Positions 5,217-11,397 of a stretch of 12,070 bases of DNA are shown here, in pieces. This stretch comes from Alistipes sp. CAG:514 (GTDB taxonomy: Bacteria; Bacteroidota; Bacteroidia; Bacteroidales; UBA932). The translations under genes were made by a program, and so were the position numbers. A model generated the notes under the pieces. That model was not told the origin of the DNA. It searched no databases and worked only from the letters and a program-made list of their open reading frames with translations. Where the stretch lies: contig HF986047.1 of the NCBI GenBank assembly GCA_000431015.1, forward strand, positions 1 through 12,070, in the 5' to 3' direction. The first letter of the stretch is position 1. Each line of letters starts with the position of its first letter.

Positions 5217-6344
5217 ATTTCAGCGAGCTCGCGCAGCTTCGGATCGTAGCAGCCGGAGGTCGTATATTCCGGCTGCGGTGCCGCCTTTTCTGGAGGGAAC
5301 AGCGTCTCATCCAGATCAATTCTAGGCACCTGTCTTAGGTACGATTTCTTATCCATGGCCGTCTTTCCCATCAGCAGAGGTACAGATTCTTCGTTAGGCA
5401 TCGCACCCCGCATCCTGGTGACCCGTCGGAAGTCCTTCTGGAGCCGCTCTATCCAGTTTGTCGTGTAGATCATGGCCTGGATGCGATGGTCATAGTTCAG
5501 GTATGTGAAGTACAGCTTGTAGGAGCAGTCGTCACGCCTGCGCTTGATTGCCCTGTAATAACGGCCCCTTTTGTCGCAGAATGACTGCCACTCCGTCCAG
5601 GCCTTCTCAACGGTGTAGTTCCTGTCACCGGTCCGGAACACCTGCTTGAGATCCTCCGCCACCTCACGCTTGTCCCCGATGCGTACATCGCTGATAATGT
5701 TGCGCTTGAGATGCGTCGTGCAGCGCTGCAGTGGCGTTTTGGGGAAGACCTCGGCAATCACGTCCTCCAAGCCTTTCAGACCGTCGGCGCATATCAGCCC
5801 AAGCCTCTCGACGCCTCTCTCGTATATGTCATTGAGCATCTCGCCCCAGCCGTGAGCACTCTCCGTGGGCTTGTTGTAGATGCCTATCACCTCCCTCGTC
5901 TTGTCCGCCTTCACGGCCAGCAGGACATAGAACGCTTCCGTATCGACGCTGCGCTTGCGGTGAATCTTGATATGCACGCAGTCAATGAACAGGACTGGAT
6001 AGTATGTTTCCAGCCTGTTCCTGAGTCAGGCCCTTGCTGTACAATGTGCCTGCAAGTCTCTCACACTCTTCTTCTTGGCTCCTTAGCACTGCGAGGATGC
6101 GTGGGTGAAAATTCCCGTACCTGTCACGTGGTATCCTGAATGTCAGGGTGCTGCCCTGACCATATGTGTCGCCCATCCTGAAGCCGTTCCCCTTGTCCCC
6201 CGGCAAGCCGTCTTCGCGTAAATACTCACGCCTCTCGGCTACCATCATACTCTCAATCATTATCTCCATCAGGTCCTGGAGACCATTTTCTCTCTCCGCA
6301 TGCTTGCATAATACCTCGGAAAGTTGTTCCTTTGTGAAATCCAT

Positions 6345-6407
6345 AAGTCTACGATTCTTTTGTATTTGTTGTTTCTCTTTTACAAATCTAAAGAAATCCG
6401 TAGACTT
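6345..6407 (-). promoter_or_regulatory. Inverted repeat covering the transposase start
   Basis: On the - strand, AAGTCTACG (6407 to 6399, in the terminal repeat) can pair with CGTAGACTT (6353 to 6345), which touches the ATG at 6344: 9 bp perfect with a 45-nt loop. A candidate -7 box, TAGATTTG (6390 to 6383), lies inside the loop, so transcripts from the element's own promoter would lack the first arm. Only read-through RNA from outside could form the hairpin over the start codon. No TTTG at the -33 position was found. Confidence 0.5.
6379..6393 (-). repeat. Right terminal inverted repeat core
   Basis: Read on the - strand this is CTTTAGATTTGTAAA, the partner of 5113-5127. It contains TAGATTTG (6390 to 6383), a perfect Bacteroidota -7 box pointing into the transposase gene. 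Confidence 0.7.
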
Positions 6408-6520
6408 TCTTTTTATCTCATTCAAATTTCTCTGCAATCATCCTTGAACCTGATTCTCGGAGAAGAGGAGTAGGCGCGGAACGGGAGTATTTGCTGGTTG
6501 AATTATTTTCGCAAGAAAAG

Positions 6521-6550
6521 CCCCGGAGAAGCGCTTTCTTCGGGGTTTTT
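6521..6550 (+). terminator. Rho-independent terminator before the phosphodiesterase gene
   Basis: CCCCGGAGAA (6521-6530) pairs with TTCTTCGGGG (6536-6545), a 10-bp stem with one G-U pair and a 5-nt loop. TTTTT follows (6546-6550). An A-rich run (GAAAAG) on the other side may give weak termination on the - strand too. It now lies between the insertion sequence and the next gene. What it originally terminated is unclear: a short open tail ending at a TAG near 6472 is the only candidate. Confidence 0.9.
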
Positions 6551-6553
6551 ATG

Positions 6554-6561
6554 TAAATTTG
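6554..6561 (+). promoter_or_regulatory. Candidate -7 promoter box of the phosphodiesterase gene
   Basis: TAAATTTG fits TAnnTTTG exactly and lies 31 nt before the ATG at 6592. This would give a leader of about 25 nt. The -33 element at N19 falls on the terminator loop (no TTTG), so only half of the promoter consensus is present. Confidence 0.45.
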
Positions 6562-6591
6562 CTGAACATAAACGAACAAAATCTGGTAACA

Positions 6592-7473
6592 ATGAAAAAA
6601 ACAATCGCTCTGATTATCGCGGTGTTCGCGGTGTTCACGTCCTACGCCAGGAAGGAGACGGCATCTCACGTCTTCTTCATCGGACTTGACAGCTGGGGAT
6701 CCTATTCGATGGCCAAGGCTGACATGCCGAATGTGAGAAGGCTGATGGAGAACGGATCCTACACATTGAAGAAAAGAACCACACTCCCCTCCCACAGCGC
6801 CTCCAACTGGGCCTCGATGTTCATGGGAGCATCGCCGGAGATCCACGGATTCTGCGAGTGGGGTTCGAAGACACCTGACCTGGTGCCCCGCGTGACATCG
6901 GAGGACGGAATTTTCCCGACAATCTTCAAACTTCTCCGCGACAAGGATCCTGACGCCGAGATCGGAGCCTTCTATGAGTGGGACGGCATCAAGTACCTGA
7001 TCGACACCTTGGCGATGAGCCGGTACGAGACGGTTCCCCAGGATCAGCTCAGCGATTCGGCCAGAAACTACATTCTGACGAAGAAGCCGAAGCTGGCCGC
7101 ATTCGTCTTCGACGATCCTGATCATGTCGGACACGCCATAGGACATGACACCGAAGCGCTTTACGCGAAATTGACACAGCTCGACGGATGGATCGGCGAG
7201 ATTCTGGACGCGATCGAGCAGGCCGGCATCATGGACAAATCGATCATCATCCTGACATCCGACCACGGTGGCATCGGCAAAGGACACGGAGGCAGGACCA
7301 TGGAGGAGATGGAGACTCCTTTTGTCATCTACGGCAAGGGAGTCAGGAAGGGCTACTGCTTCGACGACATCAGCGTGATGCAATTCGATGTCGCGTCGAC
7401 GATGGCCTACATCTTCAATCTCAAACAGCCGCAGGCCTGGTTCGGAAGACCTGTCAAGAGCATCTTCAAATAG
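6592..7473 (+). CDS. Secreted alkaline phosphatase-superfamily phosphodiesterase
   Basis: 293 aa from ATG 6592 (an upstream in-frame TTG at 6559 is rejected because it lies in the -7 box and would bury the signal peptide). Signal peptide ~1-19 (MKKTIALIIAVFAVFTSYA), so periplasmic. It matches the type I phosphodiesterase/nucleotide pyrophosphatase family (PF01663) of the alkaline phosphatase superfamily, two-metal hydrolases of phosphate esters. Landmarks: Asp33 in FIGLDSWGS; TLPSH 64-68, matching the NPP TFPNH with Thr64 as likely nucleophile; ASPEIHGF, equivalent to the family's YPESHGI; PDHVGH 176-181 with Asp177 and His181; DHGG from 224; His232 in GKGHGG. All metal-ligand positions seem present. 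It is compact, lacking the extra domains of eukaryotic NPPs. It stands alone between two terminators; the substrate cannot be predicted. Confidence 0.88.
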   Translation: MKKTIALIIAVFAVFTSYARKETASHVFFIGLDSWGSYSMAKADMPNVRRLMENGSYTLKKRTTLPSHSASNWASMFMGASPEIHGFCEWGSKTPDLVPRVTSEDGIFPTIFKLLRDKDPDAEIGAFYEWDGIKYLIDTLAMSRYETVPQDQLSDSARNYILTKKPKLAAFVFDDPDHVGHAIGHDTEALYAKLTQLDGWIGEILDAIEQAGIMDKSIIILTSDHGGIGKGHGGRTMEEMETPFVIYGKGVRKGYCFDDISVMQFDVASTMAYIFNLKQPQAWFGRPVKSIFK

Positions 7474-7506
7474 ATAGACTGAAAAATAGCAGATCATGAC
7501 ATTAAG

Positions 7507-7543
7507 CGCGCCAACCTGGCCGGTCCGGGCTGGTGCGTTTTTT
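7507..7543 (+). terminator. Rho-independent terminator after the phosphodiesterase gene
   Basis: A 31-nt hairpin (7507-7537): CGCGCCA pairs with TGGTGCG, then after one mismatch CCTGG pairs with CCGGG, closing on the 5-nt loop CCGGT, with two G-U pairs. TTTTTT follows (7538-7543). The last Ts overlap the -33 box of the next promoter, so termination and initiation signals are fused back to back. Confidence 0.92.
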
Positions 7544-7571
7544 GAATATAACCAAAAATGCAGTACATTTG
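7541..7571 (+). promoter_or_regulatory. Consensus Bacteroidota promoter of the lipoprotein operon
   Basis: TTTG at 7541-7544 and TACATTTG at 7564-7571 are separated by exactly 19 nt, matching the Bacteroidota housekeeping sigma consensus TTTG-N19-TAnnTTTG at every defined base. Transcription should begin near 7577, leaving a leader of about 18 nt before the TTG start at 7595. Confidence 0.92.
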
Positions 7572-7594
7572 TAATTTGTGTATAAATAACGGTA

Positions 7595-9382
7595 TTGAGA
7601 CAGATTCTGAAAATAGTTCTGCTTGCCCCGTGGCTTCTGCTGTGGGGTTGTACTGGCATTGACATCGAGCGCCCTGTCCCGGGGCCTGTCAAGGTCGCTC
7701 TGGCTGTCGGCCAGGGCGTGGCCACGAAAACAGAGTACAACGAGGCTGCCAAACGCTTTGTCTGGCGTCCGGGAGACAAGACCGCCGTCTGGGCGGAATC
7801 CCAGACGGGGACTTTCGCATTGGCCGGCCAAGAATTCCGCCTGATGGCGTCAGGCCTGGACCGGGACGAGTCCTCCGCCTGCTTCACAAGCACTTTAGCG
7901 TCTCCGATGGCTGAGGGGACATATTCCTACTACATGACATACCCTGTTCCTGAGTCGGTGAGCGGAAGAACCGCACGCTTCGGGATCCCGGCGACCCAGG
8001 ATGGCCTGGCTTCGGGCGGCGTGGACATCCTTGTGGCGGAACCCGTTTCCGGTCCCGCCCTCTCCGCCGTCAGGGAAGGAACCCCGATAGACGGAAGTAA
8101 CCTCTTGAAGGTCAGAATGAAGCATCTGCCACACTTCCTTCGGTTCTACATTCCGCAAGGATTTAACGCCTTGGGGGAACCCATCACGGAGATCAGGTTC
8201 ACCATGCCCAAGCCTGTGGCCGGAACGGTGTCAGTGGATGTCACGGATCCCTCTTCGGCCTACCTGTCAGACGGCACTAACGCAATCTCCCTGACCCTAC
8301 GTCACCCTCTGGAAGAGTCGGCGGACGGATCGTCGGTCGCGCTTGCGGGAATATTCCCGCCGGAAGAAGCTTATTCACAGGGCGATGTCATGAACATCAC
8401 CGTCTATTCGGAAGGCAAGTGGGCCTCTTTGGAGCCTGTCCGCCTGGCAGGAAGGTCATTCAAGGCAGGTCACGTAACCCCGGTTCCGCTAAGGCCACGT
8501 GATGTCAAGACGTACTACACATTAAGGTTCACTTTGGCCTCCAACAACCTTGGAGAGGATCCGCAGAGCATAAAACTGGCCTTGCCGAAAGGAAGGAACT
8601 GGCCTGAGACCTCCTCAGACACGCTCGCTTTCGAAGGAAAGGACGGGGCGCTGATAAAGGTCGGCGACTCTTTCCAAATGAAGACGATTGACGAAGCTGC
8701 CTTCAAATCCATGTCCTCACTGCCGGTCAAGGTCATCTACGAATCCGAAAGCGCGATCGTGTCCGAGACCGTCACGCTCGCGGATCTCTCCTCCACAACC
8801 CGATCGGACTGCCGTCTTGACTGCCCTTATCTATTCTTCGAGGACTTCAGCGGCGTGGAGAGTTTCAATTCGAATGATGAATATGGTGTCTCAAGCGCCG
8901 GAAGCAAGTCTCCGCACACTTTCCTCGCCGGCTGGAGTGCTGCCAGAGCTGGGGCGCAGGCCGGTACAGCGATCAGGATAGCCTGCCGCAGGGAAACCGG
9001 CTTGGCCAACTACTCCGCCAGGGCGGACTCGCCGCTCCTGTCCGGGCTGAAAGAAAAGAAGACCGTCAGCCTCGACATCAGGTATGACTACTCTATGAAC
9101 AGGGAGGGTAAACCGAAGATCTCCCAGACTGTTTACTTCGGCTACATCACCACACCGGAGAATCTCAAGAGCGGCGATGACACCGGCACATTCCCGACGA
9201 GTTTTACCGTCAACGAGACAACTGGCTCCTACACAAACATAAATCATACGGCCAGCGCCACGTTGTCCGGCGTTTCCGCTCCTCTACGACTAAGCTGGAG
9301 GACAGTTCCCGAGACCAACTGGGGCGCCAACAACACCTGCTGGCTCTACATAGACAACATAAGAGTGAAAATCAAAAAGTGA
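7595..9382 (+). CDS. Fimbrillin-like lipoprotein
   Basis: 595 aa. The only plausible start is TTG 7595: the frame is closed by TAA at 7583 and the next Met falls well beyond the signal peptide. Lipoprotein signal peptide with lipobox LLWGC, Cys19. Residues ~32-300 have the layout of the fimbrillin / Mfa-like families: ATKTEYNEAAKRFVWRPGDK (43-62) resembles the 'TRT-y...W..GD.i.v' opening, followed by many short beta strands. From ~412 a separate region starts at FFEDFSG and continues with beta-rich sequence containing ARADSPLLSGLKEK and ending WLYIDNIRV, the pattern of a carbohydrate-binding-like jelly roll. It is probably surface-exposed, as a tip or anchor of a fibre, and is the first gene of an operon with three DUF4493 genes. 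Confidence 0.75.
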   Translation: MRQILKIVLLAPWLLLWGCTGIDIERPVPGPVKVALAVGQGVATKTEYNEAAKRFVWRPGDKTAVWAESQTGTFALAGQEFRLMASGLDRDESSACFTSTLASPMAEGTYSYYMTYPVPESVSGRTARFGIPATQDGLASGGVDILVAEPVSGPALSAVREGTPIDGSNLLKVRMKHLPHFLRFYIPQGFNALGEPITEIRFTMPKPVAGTVSVDVTDPSSAYLSDGTNAISLTLRHPLEESADGSSVALAGIFPPEEAYSQGDVMNITVYSEGKWASLEPVRLAGRSFKAGHVTPVPLRPRDVKTYYTLRFTLASNNLGEDPQSIKLALPKGRNWPETSSDTLAFEGKDGALIKVGDSFQMKTIDEAAFKSMSSLPVKVIYESESAIVSETVTLADLSSTTRSDCRLDCPYLFFEDFSGVESFNSNDEYGVSSAGSKSPHTFLAGWSAARAGAQAGTAIRIACRRETGLANYSARADSPLLSGLKEKKTVSLDIRYDYSMNREGKPKISQTVYFGYITTPENLKSGDDTGTFPTSFTVNETTGSYTNINHTASATLSGVSAPLRLSWRTVPETNWGANNTCWLYIDNIRVKIKK

Positions 9383-9391
9383 TACAGGAAT

Positions 9392-10132
9392 ATGAAGATG
9401 AATAGAACAATGGTTGGAATCCTGACGCTGGCGCTCCTGTCGGTGTCGTGTTCCAAGCAACAGGACGAGGCGCGCGGAAGACTCTCGTTCTCCGTCGTCC
9501 CTGACGGTCAGGTAACCGAGGTGACCAGGAGTCTTGTGTCCGACTACACCACGCTTCCACAGATCGGAAAGTTCACGATAGTGGTAACCGGCAACAACGG
9601 CAACGAAGTGTATAACGGCCTGCTTGAGGCCTACGACGAGTCGGAAAATCTTCTCACCGGCAACTACACCGTGAAGGCAAGCTACGGCTCGACAAGCGAC
9701 GAGGGCTTTGACAAGCCTTGCCTCACCGGAGAGAAGACATTCTCCGTCACCGGCGGAGGGACGACCAATGTCACCATCCCTGTCACTTTGGCCAACTCGA
9801 TTGTCAGGATGGGCTACTCCGACAACTTCAAGACCTACTACACGGACTACTCCATCAAGCTGACAACCGGTGCCGGGACCGAGGTCGACTTCCCTAAGGG
9901 AGAGGACAGGGCGGCCTTCGTGGACGCCTACACCATCACAGTCTCCGGGACTCTCACGAATCAGGGAGGGAAGACACAGCGCTTCACGAAAAGCTACGAC
10001 ACAAGTCTCGCGCCGAAGACCTGCTACACCATCAGGTTCGATGTGCCCAACGTGGGTACAGGCGCTCTGCGAATCGATTTCGACGACAAGGTCGAGGATG
10101 TGACGCTTGAGGATGTTGATCTTAACAATTAA
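9392..10132 (+). CDS. DUF4493-type lipoprotein 1
   Basis: 246 aa with lipobox LSVSC (Cys20) from ATG 9392; alternative ATGs at 9398 and 9410 would give a shorter but still functional signal. The body resembles DUF4493 (PF14900): GRLSFSV opening, a TR at 45-46, the conserved GNYTVKASYG segment, a GEKTFSV strand, G-rich turn, TNVTIPVTLANSIVRMGYSDNF and a closing Asp-rich strand (LRIDFDDKVEDVTLEDVDLNN). These are Bacteroidota lipoproteins of unknown function that cluster with fimbrillin-like genes. It starts 9 nt after the preceding stop in the CAGGAATATG context. It is the shortest of the three DUF4493 proteins and lacks the extra C-terminal domain seen in the next one. Confidence 0.8.
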   Translation: MKMNRTMVGILTLALLSVSCSKQQDEARGRLSFSVVPDGQVTEVTRSLVSDYTTLPQIGKFTIVVTGNNGNEVYNGLLEAYDESENLLTGNYTVKASYGSTSDEGFDKPCLTGEKTFSVTGGGTTNVTIPVTLANSIVRMGYSDNFKTYYTDYSIKLTTGAGTEVDFPKGEDRAAFVDAYTITVSGTLTNQGGKTQRFTKSYDTSLAPKTCYTIRFDVPNVGTGALRIDFDDKVEDVTLEDVDLNN

Positions 10133-10137
10133 TCAGA

Positions 10138-11385
10138 ATGAAGAAGTTAGCTTACATATTCCTTGCATCCGCCCTCGTCTTGGCGATGTCTTGCAAGAAG
10201 GACAATTTCAATTACGGCAGAGGTGACAAGGACAATACCGGCGTGCTTTCGCTCACCGGTCTCTCTCTTGAGGTCTCGGAAGATGTCAATAAGGTAGCCA
10301 CAAGGGCAGACGCGGCCGGCGACGAGTACGTCGTGGCTCTCTACGACAATTCCGACAAGCTTCTTTGGCAGAAGACCTACGGCGAGATCCGCGGGGAAGG
10401 CGACATCACTCTTCCTGCCGGAACCTACAGGCTGGAGGCCAAGTCCACAAGCGCGGCGGTGCCTCAGGCCAGATTCAGTTTCCCGGTCTACGGAGTCACC
10501 AAGGAGGTTGTCATCAAGGCCGGCGAGAAGACTACTCTGCCCACCCTTACCTGCACCCTTCTTCAGGCCATCGTGACGGTCGGCTATAATGACGAGTTCC
10601 TTAAATCAGTGACCGGGGACGGCTGTACGACAGTCGAACTGGCGTCCGGTTCCCCGCTGGAGTACAAACTCACCTACGCCGGCGGCAAGGCCAGCTACAG
10701 CCGCGACATGGGCTACTTTCTGGTCAACGGCGACAACTCCACACTTGCCCTTACATTCAAAGGCTCGGTGGACGGCAAGACCCAGAAGATGAAGACCTCC
10801 ATCTCCGGCGTGAAGGCCAGGAACTGGCACATCGTCACCATCATGAAGAAGGTTGACGAGACAGGAGGTGTCTCCTTCGCCATTGAGATCGACGGCCTCG
10901 TGGAGGACATGGAACTTGAGAACAACGTGGCCGGCGATGAGCAGGGCGACGGCTTCGACCCTGACGCACCGACTGGTGACGGCGGTATCGAGCTAGTCAG
11001 CACCTGCTCCTACGACATCACAAAGGCCGTTGTTGTCCCTGCGACCGGAGCGTTCCCTCTCACGATGCAGGCAAAGGTTCCTAACGGAACCCGCAAGTTC
11101 ACGGTTGACATCGCTTCCACCAACGAGGATTTCATCAATTCGGTAAACACTGTGGGCGGAACGCGCCTCGACCTGATTAACCCGTCAGAGGCCGCGATGG
11201 GAATATTCTCAATCGTTCCATTCCCTCACGGATCGGCTCTTTCCGGCAAGACCGAGATTGATTTCGACCTCTCCGGAGCGCAGACGCCGCTGCTCGCGTT
11301 CAAGGGAACCCACACATTCACGATGAACGTGGTGGACAACAAGGGCTGCCGCAAGAGCATTCCTATCACACTTGAGGTTCTTTAA
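10138..11385 (+). CDS. DUF4493-type lipoprotein 2, with extra C-terminal domain
   Basis: 415 aa, lipobox LAMSC (Cys19). Residues ~35-265 repeat the DUF4493 layout of its neighbours: GVLSLTGLSLEV, ATR at 54-56, LPAGTYRLEA, a VIKAGEKTTLPTLTCTLLQAIVTVGYNDEF core, and a strand ending GLVEDMELEN. An Asp/Gly-rich linker (~265-280) leads to a second domain of ~130 residues. That domain ends in a beta-sandwich-like LAFKGTHTFTMNVVDNKGCRK, a pattern familiar from the C-terminal halves of longer DUF4493 proteins. It begins 5 nt after the stop of DUF4493 protein 1. It is probably a structural or accessory component of the same surface assembly; no enzymatic motif was seen. Confidence 0.82.
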   Translation: MKKLAYIFLASALVLAMSCKKDNFNYGRGDKDNTGVLSLTGLSLEVSEDVNKVATRADAAGDEYVVALYDNSDKLLWQKTYGEIRGEGDITLPAGTYRLEAKSTSAAVPQARFSFPVYGVTKEVVIKAGEKTTLPTLTCTLLQAIVTVGYNDEFLKSVTGDGCTTVELASGSPLEYKLTYAGGKASYSRDMGYFLVNGDNSTLALTFKGSVDGKTQKMKTSISGVKARNWHIVTIMKKVDETGGVSFAIEIDGLVEDMELENNVAGDEQGDGFDPDAPTGDGGIELVSTCSYDITKAVVVPATGAFPLTMQAKVPNGTRKFTVDIASTNEDFINSVNTVGGTRLDLINPSEAAMGIFSIVPFPHGSALSGKTEIDFDLSGAQTPLLAFKGTHTFTMNVVDNKGCRKSIPITLEVL

Positions 11386-11397
11386 CAAGGAGAAGGA
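11386..11397 (+). promoter_or_regulatory. Strong Shine-Dalgarno-like ribosome binding site
   Basis: CAAGGAGAAGGA directly precedes the ATG at 11398, with AGGAG about 5 nt from it. This is unusual in a window where other genes lack a clear Shine-Dalgarno sequence. A second in-frame ATG at 11404 lies 11 nt from AGGAG, so 11398 is the better start. Confidence 0.6.

Larger units (their letters stand above)
5063..6344 (-). pseudogene. Broken IS256-family transposase
   Basis: The N-terminal part runs from ATG 6344 (MDFTKEQLSEVL..., the normal opening) to a stop at 5982. The same protein resumes in another frame at about 6013, reading YYPVLFIDCVHIKIHRKR on to 5063. The expected ~40 residues between TQEQ and YYPVLFIDC are missing, so an internal deletion of roughly 110 bp shifted the frame. 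Family landmarks remain: Asp of FIDC (first Asp of DDE), Asp of CADGLKG (second), CTTHLKRN (C-x2-H) and Glu of NWIERLQKDFRR (third). The last ~45 residues run through a GC-rich palindrome and the terminal repeat into flanking DNA, so the native C-terminus is probably also lost. A programmed frameshift cannot restore the missing residues; I judge the enzyme inactive. Confidence 0.9.
5084..6409 (-). mobile_element. Defective IS256-family insertion sequence (approximate ends)
   Basis: Ends are proposed from degenerate terminal inverted repeats. The tip GAGTGTGTCCGGA (5084-5096) resembles the inverse of 6397-6409 (9 of 13 matches). Further in, 5113-5127 matches the inverse of 6379-6393 at 13 of 15, with a shared CTTTAGAT core. 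The right repeat ends inward in TTTGTAAAAG, like the inner end of IS256-type repeats. Flanking octamers GTTTCATC (5076-5083) and TTTTTATC (6410-6417) agree at 6 of 8, not convincing as a target duplication. The element lies between the terminator of the VTC cluster and the phosphodiesterase gene and interrupts no recognisable gene. Confidence 0.75.

Noticed and set aside
5076..6417. 8-bp target-site duplication around the IS
   Set aside because: GTTTCATC and TTTTTATC agree at 6 of 8 in AT-rich DNA and depend on uncertain element ends; too weak to call.
6345..6437. Longer transposase N-terminus starting at 6437 (TTG)
   Set aside because: The added 31 residues lie in the terminal repeat and flank and have no family likeness; the family's normal start is MDFTKEQ at 6344.
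6559..6591. Upstream TTG start of the phosphodiesterase
   Set aside because: It overlaps the probable -7 box and would place 11 residues before a clean signal peptide starting at ATG 6592.
6418..7893. A 491-codon open frame on the - strand
   Set aside because: It lies opposite the phosphodiesterase gene and the start of the fimbrillin-like gene, both well supported, and would span two terminators and a promoter. Its composition (many Arg, His, Val, Cys) is that of an antisense frame in GC-rich DNA.
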